Origin: Hippophae tibetana
Taxonomy: Eukaryota > Streptophyta > Magnoliopsida > Rosales > Elaeagnaceae
DNA: 64,000 bases
Assembly: GCA_037013495.1 (NCBI GenBank)
Contig: CM072801.1
Span: 77,237,816-77,301,815, forward strand
Direction of reading: 5' to 3'
Under the pieces are notes generated by a model. It saw only the letters and a program-made list of their open reading frames with translations. It had not been told where the DNA came from and ran no database searches. Shown here piece by piece: positions 41,401-54,680 of the stretch (the stretch's first letter is position 1; the number at the start of each line of letters is the position of its first letter). The position numbers were made by a program, and so were the translations under genes.

Positions 41401-42399
41401 TTCTAAAAAACAAGAGAGTTGTTGCAATTAACTGTTACGAAAAAATAACTTAAATTTGGGTTGAAACTTTAAACTGTTATAACTTTTAATTCATGCATCA
41501 CAAACGACTATTATAATGAATCAAATCGAACCTCGTTGTGAATCCTACAAACACAACGTAGCATTATTTAATTTCTATTTGTTTTTGAACAAAAATTCCA
41601 TCATATAACCCAATTACATACGTCTAAAAATTTGGTCGTACCATATGGAGTTGTTTTGGGTTCTTGTTCCTTAGGCTTCAATTACCATCATCTTAACCAC
41701 ATTCATAGTTATTCAATCGTTCCTATTTCTTGGTGTTCCTATATTCCCAGATTCTTCGCCTAAAGGATATAAATCATATGGAATCATACCTATGGTTTCT
41801 GAAAATAGGTTCTCTACATGCTTCTATCCGTTTTCTAATCTTATATTTTTACAAAACATCATTATTTGATTGTTTATTTTGTTTTTGAGTCATAAATCAC
41901 CTAAAATAGAAGGAATTTTCCCCATCAAGTCTTGCATTTTCTTTGAATATTTTTGTCGTTGTTTTCGTCATTTGATTTATTTTTGCAGTTTGCTGGGAAT
42001 TCTTCCTATCATTTTCTTGTTAATTTATTTATGTGTTTCATTTCTCTTTCTTCTTCTAAAAAACAAGAGAGTTGTTGAAATTAATAGTTTCGAAAAAATT
42101 ACTTAAATTTGGGTTGAAACTTTAAACTGTTATAACTTTTAATTCATGCATCACAAACGACTATTATAATGAATCAAATTGAACCTCGTTGCGAATCCTA
42201 CAAAGAGAACGTTGCATTATTTAATTTCTATTTGTTTTTGAACCAAAATTCCATCATTTAACCCAATTAAATACGTCTAAAAATTTGGTCGTACCATATG
42301 GATTTGTTTTGGGTTCTTGTTCCTTAGGCTTCAATTGCGATCATCTTAACCACATTCATAGTTACTCATTCGTTCCTATTTCTTGGTGTTCCTATATTC
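38483..42399. repeat. Irregular run of G, H and I monomers (3917 bp)
   Basis: Monomers start at 38483 (G, 'cagattattcgcc'), 39136 (H), 39788 (I head), 40440 (H, 'ggttccctac'), 41092 (I head with an F-like tail containing 'acaaacacaacg') and 41747 (G head with an H/I-like tail, 'gaacgttgcatta'). Several units are hybrids, so no clean period can be assigned. The 41092 monomer is 655 bp and contains a +2-bp variant 'tttttactcg' near 41290. Confidence 0.8.
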
Positions 42400-44354
42400 C
42401 CAGATTCATCGCCTAAAGGATATAAATCATATGGAATCATACCCATGGTTTCTGAAAATAGGTTCTCTACATGCTTCTATCCGTTTTCTAATCTTATATT
42501 TTTACAAAACATCATTCTTTTATTGTTTATTTTGTTTTTGAGTCATAAATCACCTAAAATAGAAGGAATTTTCCCCATCAAGTCTTGCATTTTCATTGAA
42601 TATTTTTGTCGTTGTTTTCGTCATTGGATTTCTTTTTTCATTTTCCTGGGAATTCTTCCAATCATTTTCTTGTTAATTTATTTATGTGTTTAATTTCTGT
42701 TTGTTCTTCTAAAAAACAAGAGAGATGTTGCAATTAACTATTTCGAAAAAAGAACTTAAATTTGGTTTGAAACTTTAAACTATTATAACTTTTAATTCAT
42801 TCATCCAAACGACTATTATATTAAATCAAATCGAACCTCGTTGCGAATCCTACAAAGACAATGTTGCATTATTTAATTTCTATTTGTTTTTGAACCAAAA
42901 TTCCATCATTTAACCCAATTAAATACGTCTAAAAATTTGGTCGTACCATATGGATTTGTTTTATGTTCTTGTTCCTTAGGCTTCATTTGCGTTCATCTTA
43001 ACCACATTCATAGTTATTCATTCGTTCCTATTTCATGGTGTTCCTATGTTCCCAGATTCTTTACCAAAAGGATATAAGTCATATGGAATCATAGCCATCG
43101 TTTCTGAAAATAGGTTCTGTACATTCTTCTATCTGTTTTCTAATCTTATATTTTTACAAAACATCATTATTTGATTGTTTATTGTGTTTTTGAGTCATAA
43201 ATCACCTAAAATAGAAGGAATTTTCCCCATCAAGTCTTGCATTTTCTTTGAATATTTTTGTCGTTGTTTTCGTCATTAGATTTATTTTTTCATTTTGTTG
43301 GGAATTCTTCCTATCATTTTCTTGTTAATTTATTTATGTGTTTAATTTCTCTTTGTTCTTCTAAAAAACAAGAGAGTTGTTGCAATTAACAGTTTCGAAA
43401 TATATCTAAAATTTGGTTTGAAACTTTAAACTGTTATAACTTTTAATTCATGCATCCAAACGACTATTATAATGAATCAAATTGAACCTCGTTGCGAATC
43501 CTACAAAGACAACGTAGCATTATTTAATTTATATTTATTTTTGAACCAAAATTCCATCATTTAACCCAATTACATACGTCTAAAAATTTGGTCGTACCAT
43601 ATGGAGTTGTTTTGGGTTCTTGTTCCTTAGGCTTCAATTACCATCATCTTAACCACATTCATAGTTATTCAATCGTTCCTATTTCTTGGTGTTCCTATAT
43701 TCCTAGATTCATCGCCTAAAGGATATAAATCATATGGAATCATACCCATGGTTTCTGAAAATAGGTTCCCTACATGCTTCTATCCGTTTTCTAATCTTAT
43801 ATTTTTACAAAACATCATTCTTTGATTGTTTATTTTGTTTTTGAGTCATAAATCACCTAAAATAGAAGGAATTTTCCCCATCAAGTCTTGCATTTTCATT
43901 GAATATTTTTGTCGTTGTTTTCGTCATTGGATTTATTTTTGCATTTTCCTGGGAATTCTTCCAATCATTTTCTTGTTAATTTATTTATGTGTTTAATTTC
44001 TGTTTGTTCTTCTAAAAAACAAGAGAGATGTTGCAATTAACTATTTCGAAAAAAGAACTTAAATTGGGTTTGAAACTTAAAACTATTATAACTTTTAATT
44101 CATTCATCCAAACGACTCTTATATTAAATCAAATCGAACCTCGTTGCGAATCCTACAAAGACAATGTTGCATTATTTAATTTCTATTTGTTTTTGAACCA
44201 AAATTCCATCATTTAACCCAATTAAATACGTCTAAAAATTTGGTCGTACCATATGGATTTGTTTTGGGTTCTTGTTCCTTAGGCTTCAATTGCGATCATC
44301 TTAACCACATTCATAGTTACTCATTCGTTCCTATTTCTTGGTGTTCCTATATTC
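42400..44354. repeat. HOR block 6, trimer H2-I-H copy 1 (1955 bp)
   Basis: Monomers start at 42400 (H2: 'cattcttttattg', 'tttcttttttcattttcc'), 43052 (I: 'tttaccaaaagg', 'agccatcg', later 'cgaaatatatcta') and 43703 (H: 'cctagattcatcgcc', 'ggttccctac'). It repeats at an offset of 1955 bp. Both copies share 'aatttatatttatttttg' near 43528 and 45481. Confidence 0.9.
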
Positions 44355-46309
44355 CCAGATTCATCGCCTAAAGGATATAAATCATATGGAATCATACCCA
44401 TGGTTTCTGAAAATAGGTTCTCTACATGCTTCTATCCGTTTTCTAATCTTATATTTTTACAAAACATCATTCTTTTATTGTTTATTTTGTTTTTGAGTCA
44501 TAAATCACCTAAAATAGAAGGAATTTGCCCCATCAAGTCTTGCATTTTCATTGAATATTTTTGTCGTTGTTTTCGTCATTGGATTTCTTTTTTCATTTTC
44601 CTGGGAATTCTTCCAATCATTTTCTTGTTAATTTATTTATGTGTTTAATTTCTGTTTGTTCTTCTAAAAAACAAGAGAGATGTTGCCATTAACTATTTCG
44701 AAAAAAGAACTTAAATTTGGTTTGAAACTTTAAACTATTATAACTTTTAATTCATTCATCCAAACGACTATTATATTAAATCAAATCGAACCTCGTTGCG
44801 AATCCTACAAAGACAATGTTGCATTATTTAATTTCTATTTGTTTTTGAACCAAAATTCCATCATTTAACCCAATTAAATACGTCTAAAAATTTGGTCGTA
44901 CCATATGGATTTGTTTTGGGTTCTTGTTCCTTAGGCTTCATTTGCGATCATCTTAACCACATTCATAGTTATTCATTCGTTCCTATTTCATGGTGTTCCT
45001 ATGTTCCCAAATTCTTTACCAAAAGGATATAAGTCATATGGAATCATAGCCATCATTTCTGAAAATAGGTTCTCTACATTCTTCTATCTGTTTTCTAATC
45101 TTATATTTTTACAAAACATTATTATTTGATTGTTTATTGTGTTTTTGAGTCATAAATCTCCTAAAATAGAAGGAATTTTCCCCATCAAGTCTTGCATTTT
45201 CTTTGAATATTTTTGTCGTTGTTTTCGTCATTGGATTTATTTTTTCATTTTGTTGGGAATTCTTCCTATCATTTTCTTGTTAATTTATTTATGTGTTTAA
45301 TTTCTCTTTGTTCTTCTAAAAAACAAGAGAGTTGTTGTAATTAACAGTTTCGAAATATATCTGAAATTTGGTTTGAAACTTTAAACTGTTATAACTTTTA
45401 ATTCATGCATCCAAACGACTATTATAATGAATCAAATTGAACCTCGTTGCGAATCCTACAAAGACAACGTAGCATTATTTAATTTATATTTATTTTTGAA
45501 CCAAAATTCCATCATTTAACCCAATTACATACGTCTAAAAATTTGGTCGTACCATATGGAGTTGTTTTGGGTTCTTGTTCCTTAGGCTTCAATTACCATC
45601 ATCTTAACCACATTCATAGTTATTCAATCGTTCCTATTTCTTGGTGTTCCTATATTCCTAGATTCATCGCCTAAAGGATATAAATCATATGGAATCATAC
45701 CCATGGTTTCTGAAAATAGGTTCCCTACATGCTTCTATCCGTTTTCTAATCTTATATTTTTACAAAACATCATTCTTTGATTGTTTATTTTGTTTTTGAG
45801 TCATAAATCACCTAAAATAGAAGGAATTTTCCCCATCAAGTCTTGCATTTTCATTGAATATTTTTGTCGTTGTTTTCGTCATTGGATTTATTTTTGCATT
45901 TTCCTGGGAATTCTTCCAATCATTTTCTTGTTAATTTATTTATGTGTTTAATTTCTGTTTGTTCTTCTAAAAAACAAGAGAGATGTTGCAATTAACTATT
46001 TCGAAAAAAGAACTGAAATTTGGTTTGAAACTTAAAACTATTATAACTTTTAATTCATTCATCCAAACGACTATTATATTAAATCAAATCGAACCTCGTT
46101 GCGAATCCTACAAAGACAATGTTGCATTATTTAATTTCTATTTGTTTTTGAACCAAAATTCCATCATTTAACCCAATTAAATACGTCTAAATATTTGGTC
46201 GTACCATATGGATTTGTTTTGGGTTCTTGTTCCTTAAGCTTCAATTACCATCATCTTAACCACATTCATAGTTATTCAATCGTTCCTAGTTCTTGGTGTT
46301 CCTATATTC
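44355..46309. repeat. HOR block 6, trimer H2-I-H copy 2 (1955 bp)
   Basis: Monomers start at 44355, 45007 and 45658. It matches the preceding trimer apart from scattered substitutions, for example 'ggaatttgcccc' near 44521 and 'agccatcatttctg' near 45047. The last H monomer changes toward the next block in its tail ('aaatatttggtcg', 'ccttaagcttc' near 46232), so the switch to P-Q-R occurs inside this monomer. Confidence 0.88.
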
Positions 46310-48239
46310 CCAGATTCTTCGCCTAAAGTATATAAGTCATATGGAATCATAGCCATGGTTTCTGAAAATAGGTTCTCTACATGCTTCTAACCATTTTCAA
46401 ATGTTATATTTTTACAAAACATCATTATTTGATTGTTTATTGTGTTTTTGAGTCATAAATAACCTAAAATAGAAGGAATTTGCCCCATCAAGTCTTGCAT
46501 TTTCTTTGAATATTTTTGTCGTTGTTTTCGTCATTTTATTTCTTTTTGCATTTTGTTGGGAATTCTTCCTATCATTTTCTTGTTAATTTATTTATGTGTT
46601 TAATTTCTCTTTGTTCTTCTAAAAAACAAGAGAGTTGTTGCAATTAACAGTTCTGAAATATATCTGAAATTTGGTTTGAAACTTTAAACTGTTATAACTT
46701 TTAATTCATGCATCCAAATGACTATTATAATGAATCAAATTGAACCTCGTTGCGAATCCTACAAAGACAACGTATCATTATTTAGTATCTATTTGTTTTT
46801 GAACCAAAATTCTTTCATTTAACCCAATTACATATGTCTAAATATTTGGTCTTACCATATGGAGTTGTTTTAGGTTCTTGTTCCTTAAGCTTCAATTACC
46901 ATCATCTTAACCACATTCATAGTTATTCAATCGTTCCTAGTTCTTGGTGTTCCTATATTCCCAGATTCTTCGCCTAAAGTATATAAGTCATATGGAATCA
47001 TAGCATTGGTTTCTGAAAATAGGTTCTCTACATGCTTCTAACCATTTTCAAATGTTATATTTTTACAAAACATCATTATTTGATTGTTTATTGTGTTTTT
47101 GAGTCATAAATAACCTAAAATAGAAGGAATTTGCCCCATCAAGTCTTGCATTTTCTTTGAATATTTTTTACTCGTTGTTTTCGTCTTTGGATTTATTTTT
47201 GCATTTTGCTGGGAATTATTCCTATCATTTTCTTGTTAATTTATTTATGTGTTTAATTTCTCTTTGTTCTTCTAAAAAACAAGAGAGTTGTTGCAATTAA
47301 CTGTTTCGAAATATATCTGTAATTTGGTTTGAAACTTTAAACTGTTATAACTTTTAAATCATGCATCCAAACGACTATTATAATGAATCAAATTGAACCT
47401 CGTTGCGAATCCTACAAAGACAATGTAGCATTATTTAATTTCTATTTGTTTTTGAACCAAAATTCCATCATTTAACCCAATTACATACGTCTAAAAATTT
47501 GGTCGTACCATATGGAGTGGTTTTGGGTTCTTGTTCCTTAGGCTTCAATTGCGATCATCTTAACCACATTCGTAGTTATTCATTCGTTCCTATTTCATGG
47601 TGTTCCTATGTTCCCAGATTCTTTACCAAAAGGATATAAGTCATATGGAATCATAGCCATCGTTTCTGAAAATAGGTTCTCTACATGCTTCTATCCGTTT
47701 TCTAATGTTATATTTTTACAAAACATCATTATATGATTGTTTATTGTGTTTTTGAGTCATAAATCACCTAAAATAGAAGGAATTTTCCCCATCATGTCTT
47801 GCATTTTCTTTGAATATTTTTGTCGTTGTTTTCGTCATTGGATTTATTTTTGCATTTTGTTGTTAATTTATTTATGTGTTTAATTTCTCTTTTTTCTTCT
47901 AAAAAACAAGAGATTTGTTGCAATTAACAGTTTCGAAATATATCTGAAATTTGGTTTGAAACTTTAAACTGTTATAACTTTTAATTCATGCATCCAAACG
48001 ATATTATAATGAATCAAATTGAACCTCGTTGCGAATCCTACAAAGACAACGTATCATTATTTAGTATCTATTTGTTTTTGAACCAAAATTCCTTCATTTA
48101 ACCCAATTACATACGTCTAAATATTTGGTCTTACCATATGGAGTTGTTTTAGGTTCTTGTTCCTTAAGCTTCAATTACCATCATCTTAACCACATTCATA
48201 GTTATTCAATCGTTCCTAGTTCTTGGTGTTCCTATATTC
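46310..48239. repeat. HOR block 7, trimer P-Q-R copy 1 (1930 bp)
   Basis: P starts at 46310 (651 bp: 'aaagtatataag', 'agccatgg', 'cattttatttctttttgc', 'cagttctgaaatat'). Q starts at 46961 (653 bp: 'agcattgg', 'tttttactcg', 'gggaattattcc'). R starts at 47614 (626 bp: 'tttaccaaaagg', 'agccatcg', a 24-bp deletion and 'aacgatattataatg'). R's head is clearly related to type I of the upstream blocks. Confidence 0.95.
47851..47872. other. 24-bp deletion junction in the R monomer (first of six)
   Basis: The normal context 'gcattttgttgggaattc' followed by 'cattttcttgttaatttat' is replaced by 'gcattttgttgttaattt'. Twenty-four bases, including the GAATTC site, are missing. The bases TTG occur on the left side of the break and at the right end of the missing segment, consistent with slippage or microhomology repair. 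The same junction recurs at about 49781, 51711, 53641, 54918 and 56848. A 1-bp loss ('aacgatattataatg') lies about 140 bp downstream in each R. Confidence 0.93.
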
Positions 48240-50169
48240 CCAGATTCTTCGCCTAAAGTATATAAGTCATATGGAATCATAGCCATGGTTTCTGAAAATA
48301 GGTTCTCTACATGCTTCTAACCATTTTCAAATGTTATATTTTTACAAAACATCATTATTTGATTGTTTATTGTGTTTTTGAGTCATAAATAACCTAAAAT
48401 AGAAGGAATTTGCCCCATCAAGTCTTGCATTTTCTTTGAATATTTTTGTCGTTGTTTTCGTCATTTTATTTCTTTTTGCATTTTGTTGGGAATTCTTCCT
48501 ATCATTTTCTTGTTAATTTATTTATGTGTTTAATTTCTCTTTGTTCTTCTAAAAAACAAGAGAGTTGTTGCAATTAACAGTTCTGAAATATATCTGAAAT
48601 TTGGTTTGAAACTTTAAACTGTTATAACTTTTAATTCATGCATCCAAATGACTATTATAATGAATCAAATTGAACCTCGTTGCGAATCCTACAAAGACAA
48701 CGTATCATTATTTAGTATCTATTTGTTTTTGAACCAAAATTCTTTCATTTAACCCAATTACATATGTCTAAATATTTGGTCTTACCATATGGAGTTGTTT
48801 TAGGTTCTTGTTCCTTAAGCTTCAATTACCATCATCTTAACCACATTCATAGTTATTCAATCGTTCCTAGTTCTTGGTGTTCCTATATTCCCAGATTCTT
48901 CGCCTAAAGTATATAAGTCATATGGAATCATAGCATTGGTTTCTGAAAATAGGTTCTCTACATGCTTCTAACCATTTTCAAATGTTATATTTTTACAAAA
49001 CATCATTATTTGATTGTTTATTGTGTTTTTGAGTCATAAATAACCTAAAATAGAAGGAATTTGCCCCATCAAGTCTTGCATTTTCTTTGAATATTTTTTA
49101 CTCGTTGTTTTCGTCTTTGGATTTATTTTTGCATTTTGCTGGGAATTATTCCTATCATTTTCTTGTTAATTTATTTATGTGTTTAATTTCTCTTTGTTCT
49201 TCTAAAAAACAAGAGAGTTGTTGCAATTAACTGTTTCGAAATATATCTGTAATTTGGTTTGAAACTTTAAACTGTTATAACTTTTAAATCATGCATCCAA
49301 ACGACTATTATAATGAATCAAATTGAACCTCGTTGCGAATCCTACAAAGACAATGTAGCATTATTTAATTTCTATTTGTTTTTGAACCAAAATTCCATCA
49401 TTTAACCCAATTACATACGTCTAAAAATTTGGTCGTACCATATGGAGTGGTTTTGGGTTCTTGTTCCTTAGGCTTCAATTGCGATCATCTTAACCACATT
49501 CGTAGTTATTCATTCGTTCCTATTTCATGGTGTTCCTATGTTCCCAGATTCTTTACCAAAAGGATATAAGTCATATGGAATCATAGCCATCGTTTCTGAA
49601 AATAGGTTCTCTACATGCTTCTATCCGTTTTCTAATGTTATATTTTTACAAAACATCATTATATGATTGTTTATTGTGTTTTTGAGTCATAAATCACCTA
49701 AAATAGAAGGAATTTTCCCCATCATGTCTTGCATTTTCTTTGAATATTTTTGTCGTTGTTTTCGTCATTGGATTTATTTTTGCATTTTGTTGTTAATTTA
49801 TTTATGTGTTTAATTTCTCTTTTTTCTTCTAAAAAACAAGAGATTTGTTGCAATTAACAGTTTCGAAATATATCTGAAATTTGGTTTGAAACTTTAAACT
49901 GTTATAACTTTTAATTCATGCATCCAAACGATATTATAATGAATCAAATTGAACCTCGTTGCGAATCCTACAAAGACAACGTATCATTATTTAGTATCTA
50001 TTTGTTTTTGAACCAAAATTCCTTCATTTAACCCAATTACATACGTCTAAATATTTGGTCTTACCATATGGAGTTGTTTTAGGTTCTTGTTCCTTAAGCT
50101 TCAATTACCATCATCTTAACCACATTCATAGTTATTCAATCGTTCCTAGTTCTTGGTGTTCCTATATTC
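48240..50169. repeat. HOR block 7, trimer P-Q-R copy 2 (1930 bp)
   Basis: Monomers start at 48240, 48891 and 49544. I noticed no difference from copy 1 when reading them side by side. Confidence 0.95.
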
Positions 50170-52099
50170 CCAGATTCTTCGCCTAAAGTATATAAGTCAT
50201 ATGGAATCATAGCCATGGTTTCTGAAAATAGGTTCTCTACATGCTTCTAACCATTTTCAAATGTTATATTTTTACAAAACATCATTATTTGATTGTTTAT
50301 TGTGTTTTTGAGTCATAAATAACCTAAAATAGAAGGAATTTGCCCCATCAAGTCTTGCATTTTCTTTGAATATTTTTGTCGTTGTTTTCGTCATTTTATT
50401 TCTTTTTGCATTTTGTTGGGAATTCTTCCTATCATTTTCTTGTTAATTTATTTATGTGTTTAATTTCTCTTTGTTCTTCTAAAAAACAAGAGAGTTGTTG
50501 CAATTAACAGTTCTGAAATATATCTGAAATTTGGTTTGAAACTTTAAACTGTTATAACTTTTAATTCATGCATCCAAATGACTATTATAATGAATCAAAT
50601 TGAACCTCGTTGCGAATCCTACAAAGACAACGTATCATTATTTAGTATCTATTTGTTTTTGAACCAAAATTCTTTCATTTAACCCAATTACATATGTCTA
50701 AATATTTGGTCTTACCATATGGAGTTGTTTTAGGTTCTTGTTCCTTAAGCTTCAATTACCATCATCTTAACCACATTCATAGTTATTCAATCGTTCCTAG
50801 TTCTTGGTGTTCCTATATTCCCAGATTCTTCGCCTAAAGTATATAAGTCATATGGAATCATAGCATTGGTTTCTGAAAATAGGTTCTCTACATGCTTCTA
50901 ACCATTTTCAAATGTTATATTTTTACAAAACATCATTATTTGATTGTTTATTGTGTTTTTGAGTCATAAATAACCTAAAATAGAAGGAATTTGCCCCATC
51001 AAGTCTTGCATTTTCTTTGAATATTTTTTACTCGTTGTTTTCGTCTTTGGATTTATTTTTGCATTTTGCTGGGAATTATTCCTATCATTTTCTTGTTAAT
51101 TTATTTATGTGTTTAATTTCTCTTTGTTCTTCTAAAAAACAAGAGAGTTGTTGCAATTAACTGTTTCGAAATATATCTGTAATTTGGTTTGAAACTTTAA
51201 ACTGTTATAACTTTTAAATCATGCATCCAAACGACTATTATAATGAATCAAATTGAACCTCGTTGCGAATCCTACAAAGACAATGTAGCATTATTTAATT
51301 TCTATTTGTTTTTGAACCAAAATTCCATCATTTAACCCAATTACATACGTCTAAAAATTTGGTCGTACCATATGGAGTGGTTTTGGGTTCTTGTTCCTTA
51401 GGCTTCAATTGCGATCATCTTAACCACATTCGTAGTTATTCATTCGTTCCTATTTCATGGTGTTCCTATGTTCCCAGATTCTTTACCAAAAGGATATAAG
51501 TCATATGGAATCATAGCCATCGTTTCTGAAAATAGGTTCTCTACATGCTTCTATCCGTTTTCTAATGTTATATTTTTACAAAACATCATTATATGATTGT
51601 TTATTGTGTTTTTGAGTCATAAATCACCTAAAATAGAAGGAATTTTCCCCATCATGTCTTGCATTTTCTTTGAATATTTTTGTCGTTGTTTTCGTCATTG
51701 GATTTATTTTTGCATTTTGTTGTTAATTTATTTATGTGTTTAATTTCTCTTTTTTCTTCTAAAAAACAAGAGATTTGTTGCAATTAACAGTTTCGAAATA
51801 TATCTGAAATTTGGTTTGGAACTTTAAACTGTTATAAGTTTTAATTCATGCATCCAAACGATATTATAATGAATCAAATTGAACCTCGTTGCGAATCCTA
51901 CAAAGACAACGTATCATTATTTAGTATCTATTTGTTTTTGAACCAAAATTCCTTCATTTAACCCAATTACATACGTCTAAATATTTGGTCTTACCATATG
52001 GAGTCGTTTTAGGTTCTTGTTCCTTAAGCTTCAATTACCATCATCTTAACCACATTCATAGTTATTCAATCGTTCCTAGTTCTTGGTGTTCCTATATTC
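50170..52099. repeat. HOR block 7, trimer P-Q-R copy 3 (1930 bp)
   Basis: Monomers start at 50170, 50821 and 51474. The R monomer has 'ggtttggaacttt' near 51814 (shared with copy 4), the private 'gttataagttttaat' near 51832 and 'ggagtcgttttagg' near 52001. Confidence 0.95.
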
Positions 52100-54029
52100 C
52101 CAGATTCTTCGCCTAAAGTATATAAGTCATATGGAATCATAGCCATGGTTTCTGAAAATAGGTTCTCTACATGCTTCTAACCATTTTCAAATGTTATATT
52201 TTTACAAAACATCATTATTTGATTGTTTATTGTGTTTTTGAGTCATAAATAACCTAAAATAGAAGGAATTTGCCCCATCAAGTCTTGCATTTTCTTTGAA
52301 TATTTTTGTCGTTGTTTTCGTCATTTTATTTCTTTTTGCATTTTGTTGGGAATTCTTCCTATCATTTTCTTGTTAATTTATTTATGTGTTTAATTTCTCT
52401 TTGTTCTTCTAAAAAACAAGAGAGTTGTTGCAATTAACAGTTCTGAAATATATCTGAAATTTGGTTTGAAACTTTAAACTGTTATAACTTTTAATTCATG
52501 CATCCAAATGACTATTATAATGAATCAAATTGAACCTCGTTGCGAATCCTACAAAGACAACGTATCATTATTTAGTATCTATTTGTTTTTGAACCAAAAT
52601 TCTTTCATTTAACCCAATTACATATGTCTAAATATTTGGTCTTACCATATGGAGTTGTTTTAGGTTCTTGTTCCTTAAGCTTCAATTACCATCATCTTAA
52701 CCACATTCATAGTTATTCAATCGTTCCTAGTTCTTGGTGTTCCTATATTCCCAGATTCTTCGCCTAAAGTATATAAGTCATATGGAATCATAGCATTGGT
52801 TTCTGAAAATAGGTTCTCTACATGCTTCTAACCATTTTCAAATGTTATATTTTTACAAAACATCATTATTTGATTGTTTATTGTGTTTTTGAGTCATAAA
52901 TAACCTAAAATAGAAGGAATTTGCCCCATCAAGTCTTGCATTTTCTTTGAATATTTTTTACTCGTTGTTTTCGTCTTTGGATTTATTTTTGCATTTTGCT
53001 GGGAATTATTCCTATCATTTTCTTGTTAATTTATTTATGTGTTTAATTTCTCTTTGTTCTTCTAAAAAACAAGAGAGTTGTTGCAATTAACTGTTTCGAA
53101 ATATATCTGTAATTTGGTTTGAAACTTTAAACTGTTATAACTTTTAAATCATGCATCCAAACGACTATTATAATGAATCAAATTGAACCTCGTTGCGAAT
53201 CCTACAAAGACAATGTAGCATTATTTAATTTCTATTTGTTTTTGAACCAAAATTCCATCATTTAACCCAATTACATACGTCTAAAAATTTGGTCGTACCA
53301 TATGGAGTGGTTTTGGGTTCTTGTTCCTTAGGCTTCAATTGCGATCATCTTAACCACATTCGTAGTTATTCATTCGTTCCTATTTCATGGTGTTCCTATG
53401 TTCCCAGATTCTTTACCAAAAGGATATAAGTCATATGGAATCATAGCCATCGTTTCTGAAAATAGGTTCTCTACATGCTTCTATCCGTTTTCTAATGTTA
53501 TATTTTTACAAAACATCATTATATGATTGTTTATTGTGTTTTTGAGTCATAAATCACCTAAAATAGAAGGAATTTTCCCCATCATGTCTTGCATTTTCTT
53601 TGAATATTTTTGTCGTTGTTTTCGTCATTGGATTTATTTTTGCATTTTGTTGTTAATTTATTTATGTGTTTAATTTCTCTTTTTTCTTCTAAAAAACAAG
53701 AGATTTGTTGCAATTAACAGTTTCGAAATATATCTGAAATTTGGTTTGGAACTTTAAACTGTTATAACTTTTAATTCATGCATCCAAACGATATTATAAT
53801 GAATCAAATTGAACCTCGTTGCGAATCCTACAAAGACAACGTATCATTATTTAGTATCTATTTGTTTTTGAACCAAAATTCCTTCATTTAACCCAATTAC
53901 ATACGTCTAAATATTTGGTCTTACCATATGGAGTTGTTTTAGGTTCTTGTTCCTTAAGCTTCAATTACCATCATCTTAACCACATTCATAGTTATTCAAT
54001 CGTTCCTAGTTCTTGGTGTTCCTATATTC
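52100..54029. repeat. HOR block 7, trimer P-Q-R copy 4 (1930 bp)
   Basis: Monomers start at 52100, 52751 and 53404. It shares the R-monomer variant 'ggtttggaacttt' (near 53744) with copy 3 only, which suggests that copies 3 and 4 are the most recently related pair. Confidence 0.95.
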
Positions 54030-54680
54030 CCAGATTCTTCGCCTAAAGTATATAAGTCATATGGAATCATAGCCATGGTTTCTGAAAATAGGTTCTCTAC
54101 ATGCTTCTAACCATTTTCAAATGTTATATTTTTACAAAACATCATTATTTGATTGTTTATTGTGTTTTTGAGTCATAAATAACCTAAAATAGAAGGAATT
54201 TGCCCCATCAAGTCTTGCATTTTCTTTGAATATTTTTGTCGTTGTTTTCGTCTTTGGATTTATTTTTGCATTTTGCTGGGAATTATTCCTATCATTTTCT
54301 TGTTAATTTATTTATGTGTTTAATTTCTCTTTGTTCTTCTAAAAAACAAGAGAGTTGTTGCAATTAACTGTTTCGAAATATATCTGTAATTTGGTTTGAA
54401 ACTTTAAACTGTTATAACTTTTAAATCATGCATCCAAACGACTATTATAATGAATCAAATTGAACCTCGTTGCGAATCCTACAAAGACAATGTAGCATTA
54501 TTTAATTTCTATTTGTTTTTGAACCAAAATTCCATCATTTAACCCAATTACATACGTCTAAAAATTTGGTCGTACCATATGGAGTGGTTTTGGGTTCTTG
54601 TTCCTTAGGCTTCAATTGCGATCATCTTAACCACATTCGTAGTTATTCATTCGTTCCTATTTCATGGTGTTCCTATGTTC
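54030..54680. repeat. Hybrid monomer, P head and Q tail
   Basis: P-specific bases ('agccatgg', 'atatttttg' without the +2 insertion) run to 54238. Q-specific bases begin at 54253 ('tttggatttatttttgc', 'gggaattattcc', 'ctgtaatttgg', 'taaatcatgc'). The shared 14-bp segment 'tcgttgttttcgtc' at 54239-54252 brackets the exchange. The junction is in register, as expected of unequal homologous exchange between neighbouring monomers. Confidence 0.93.
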
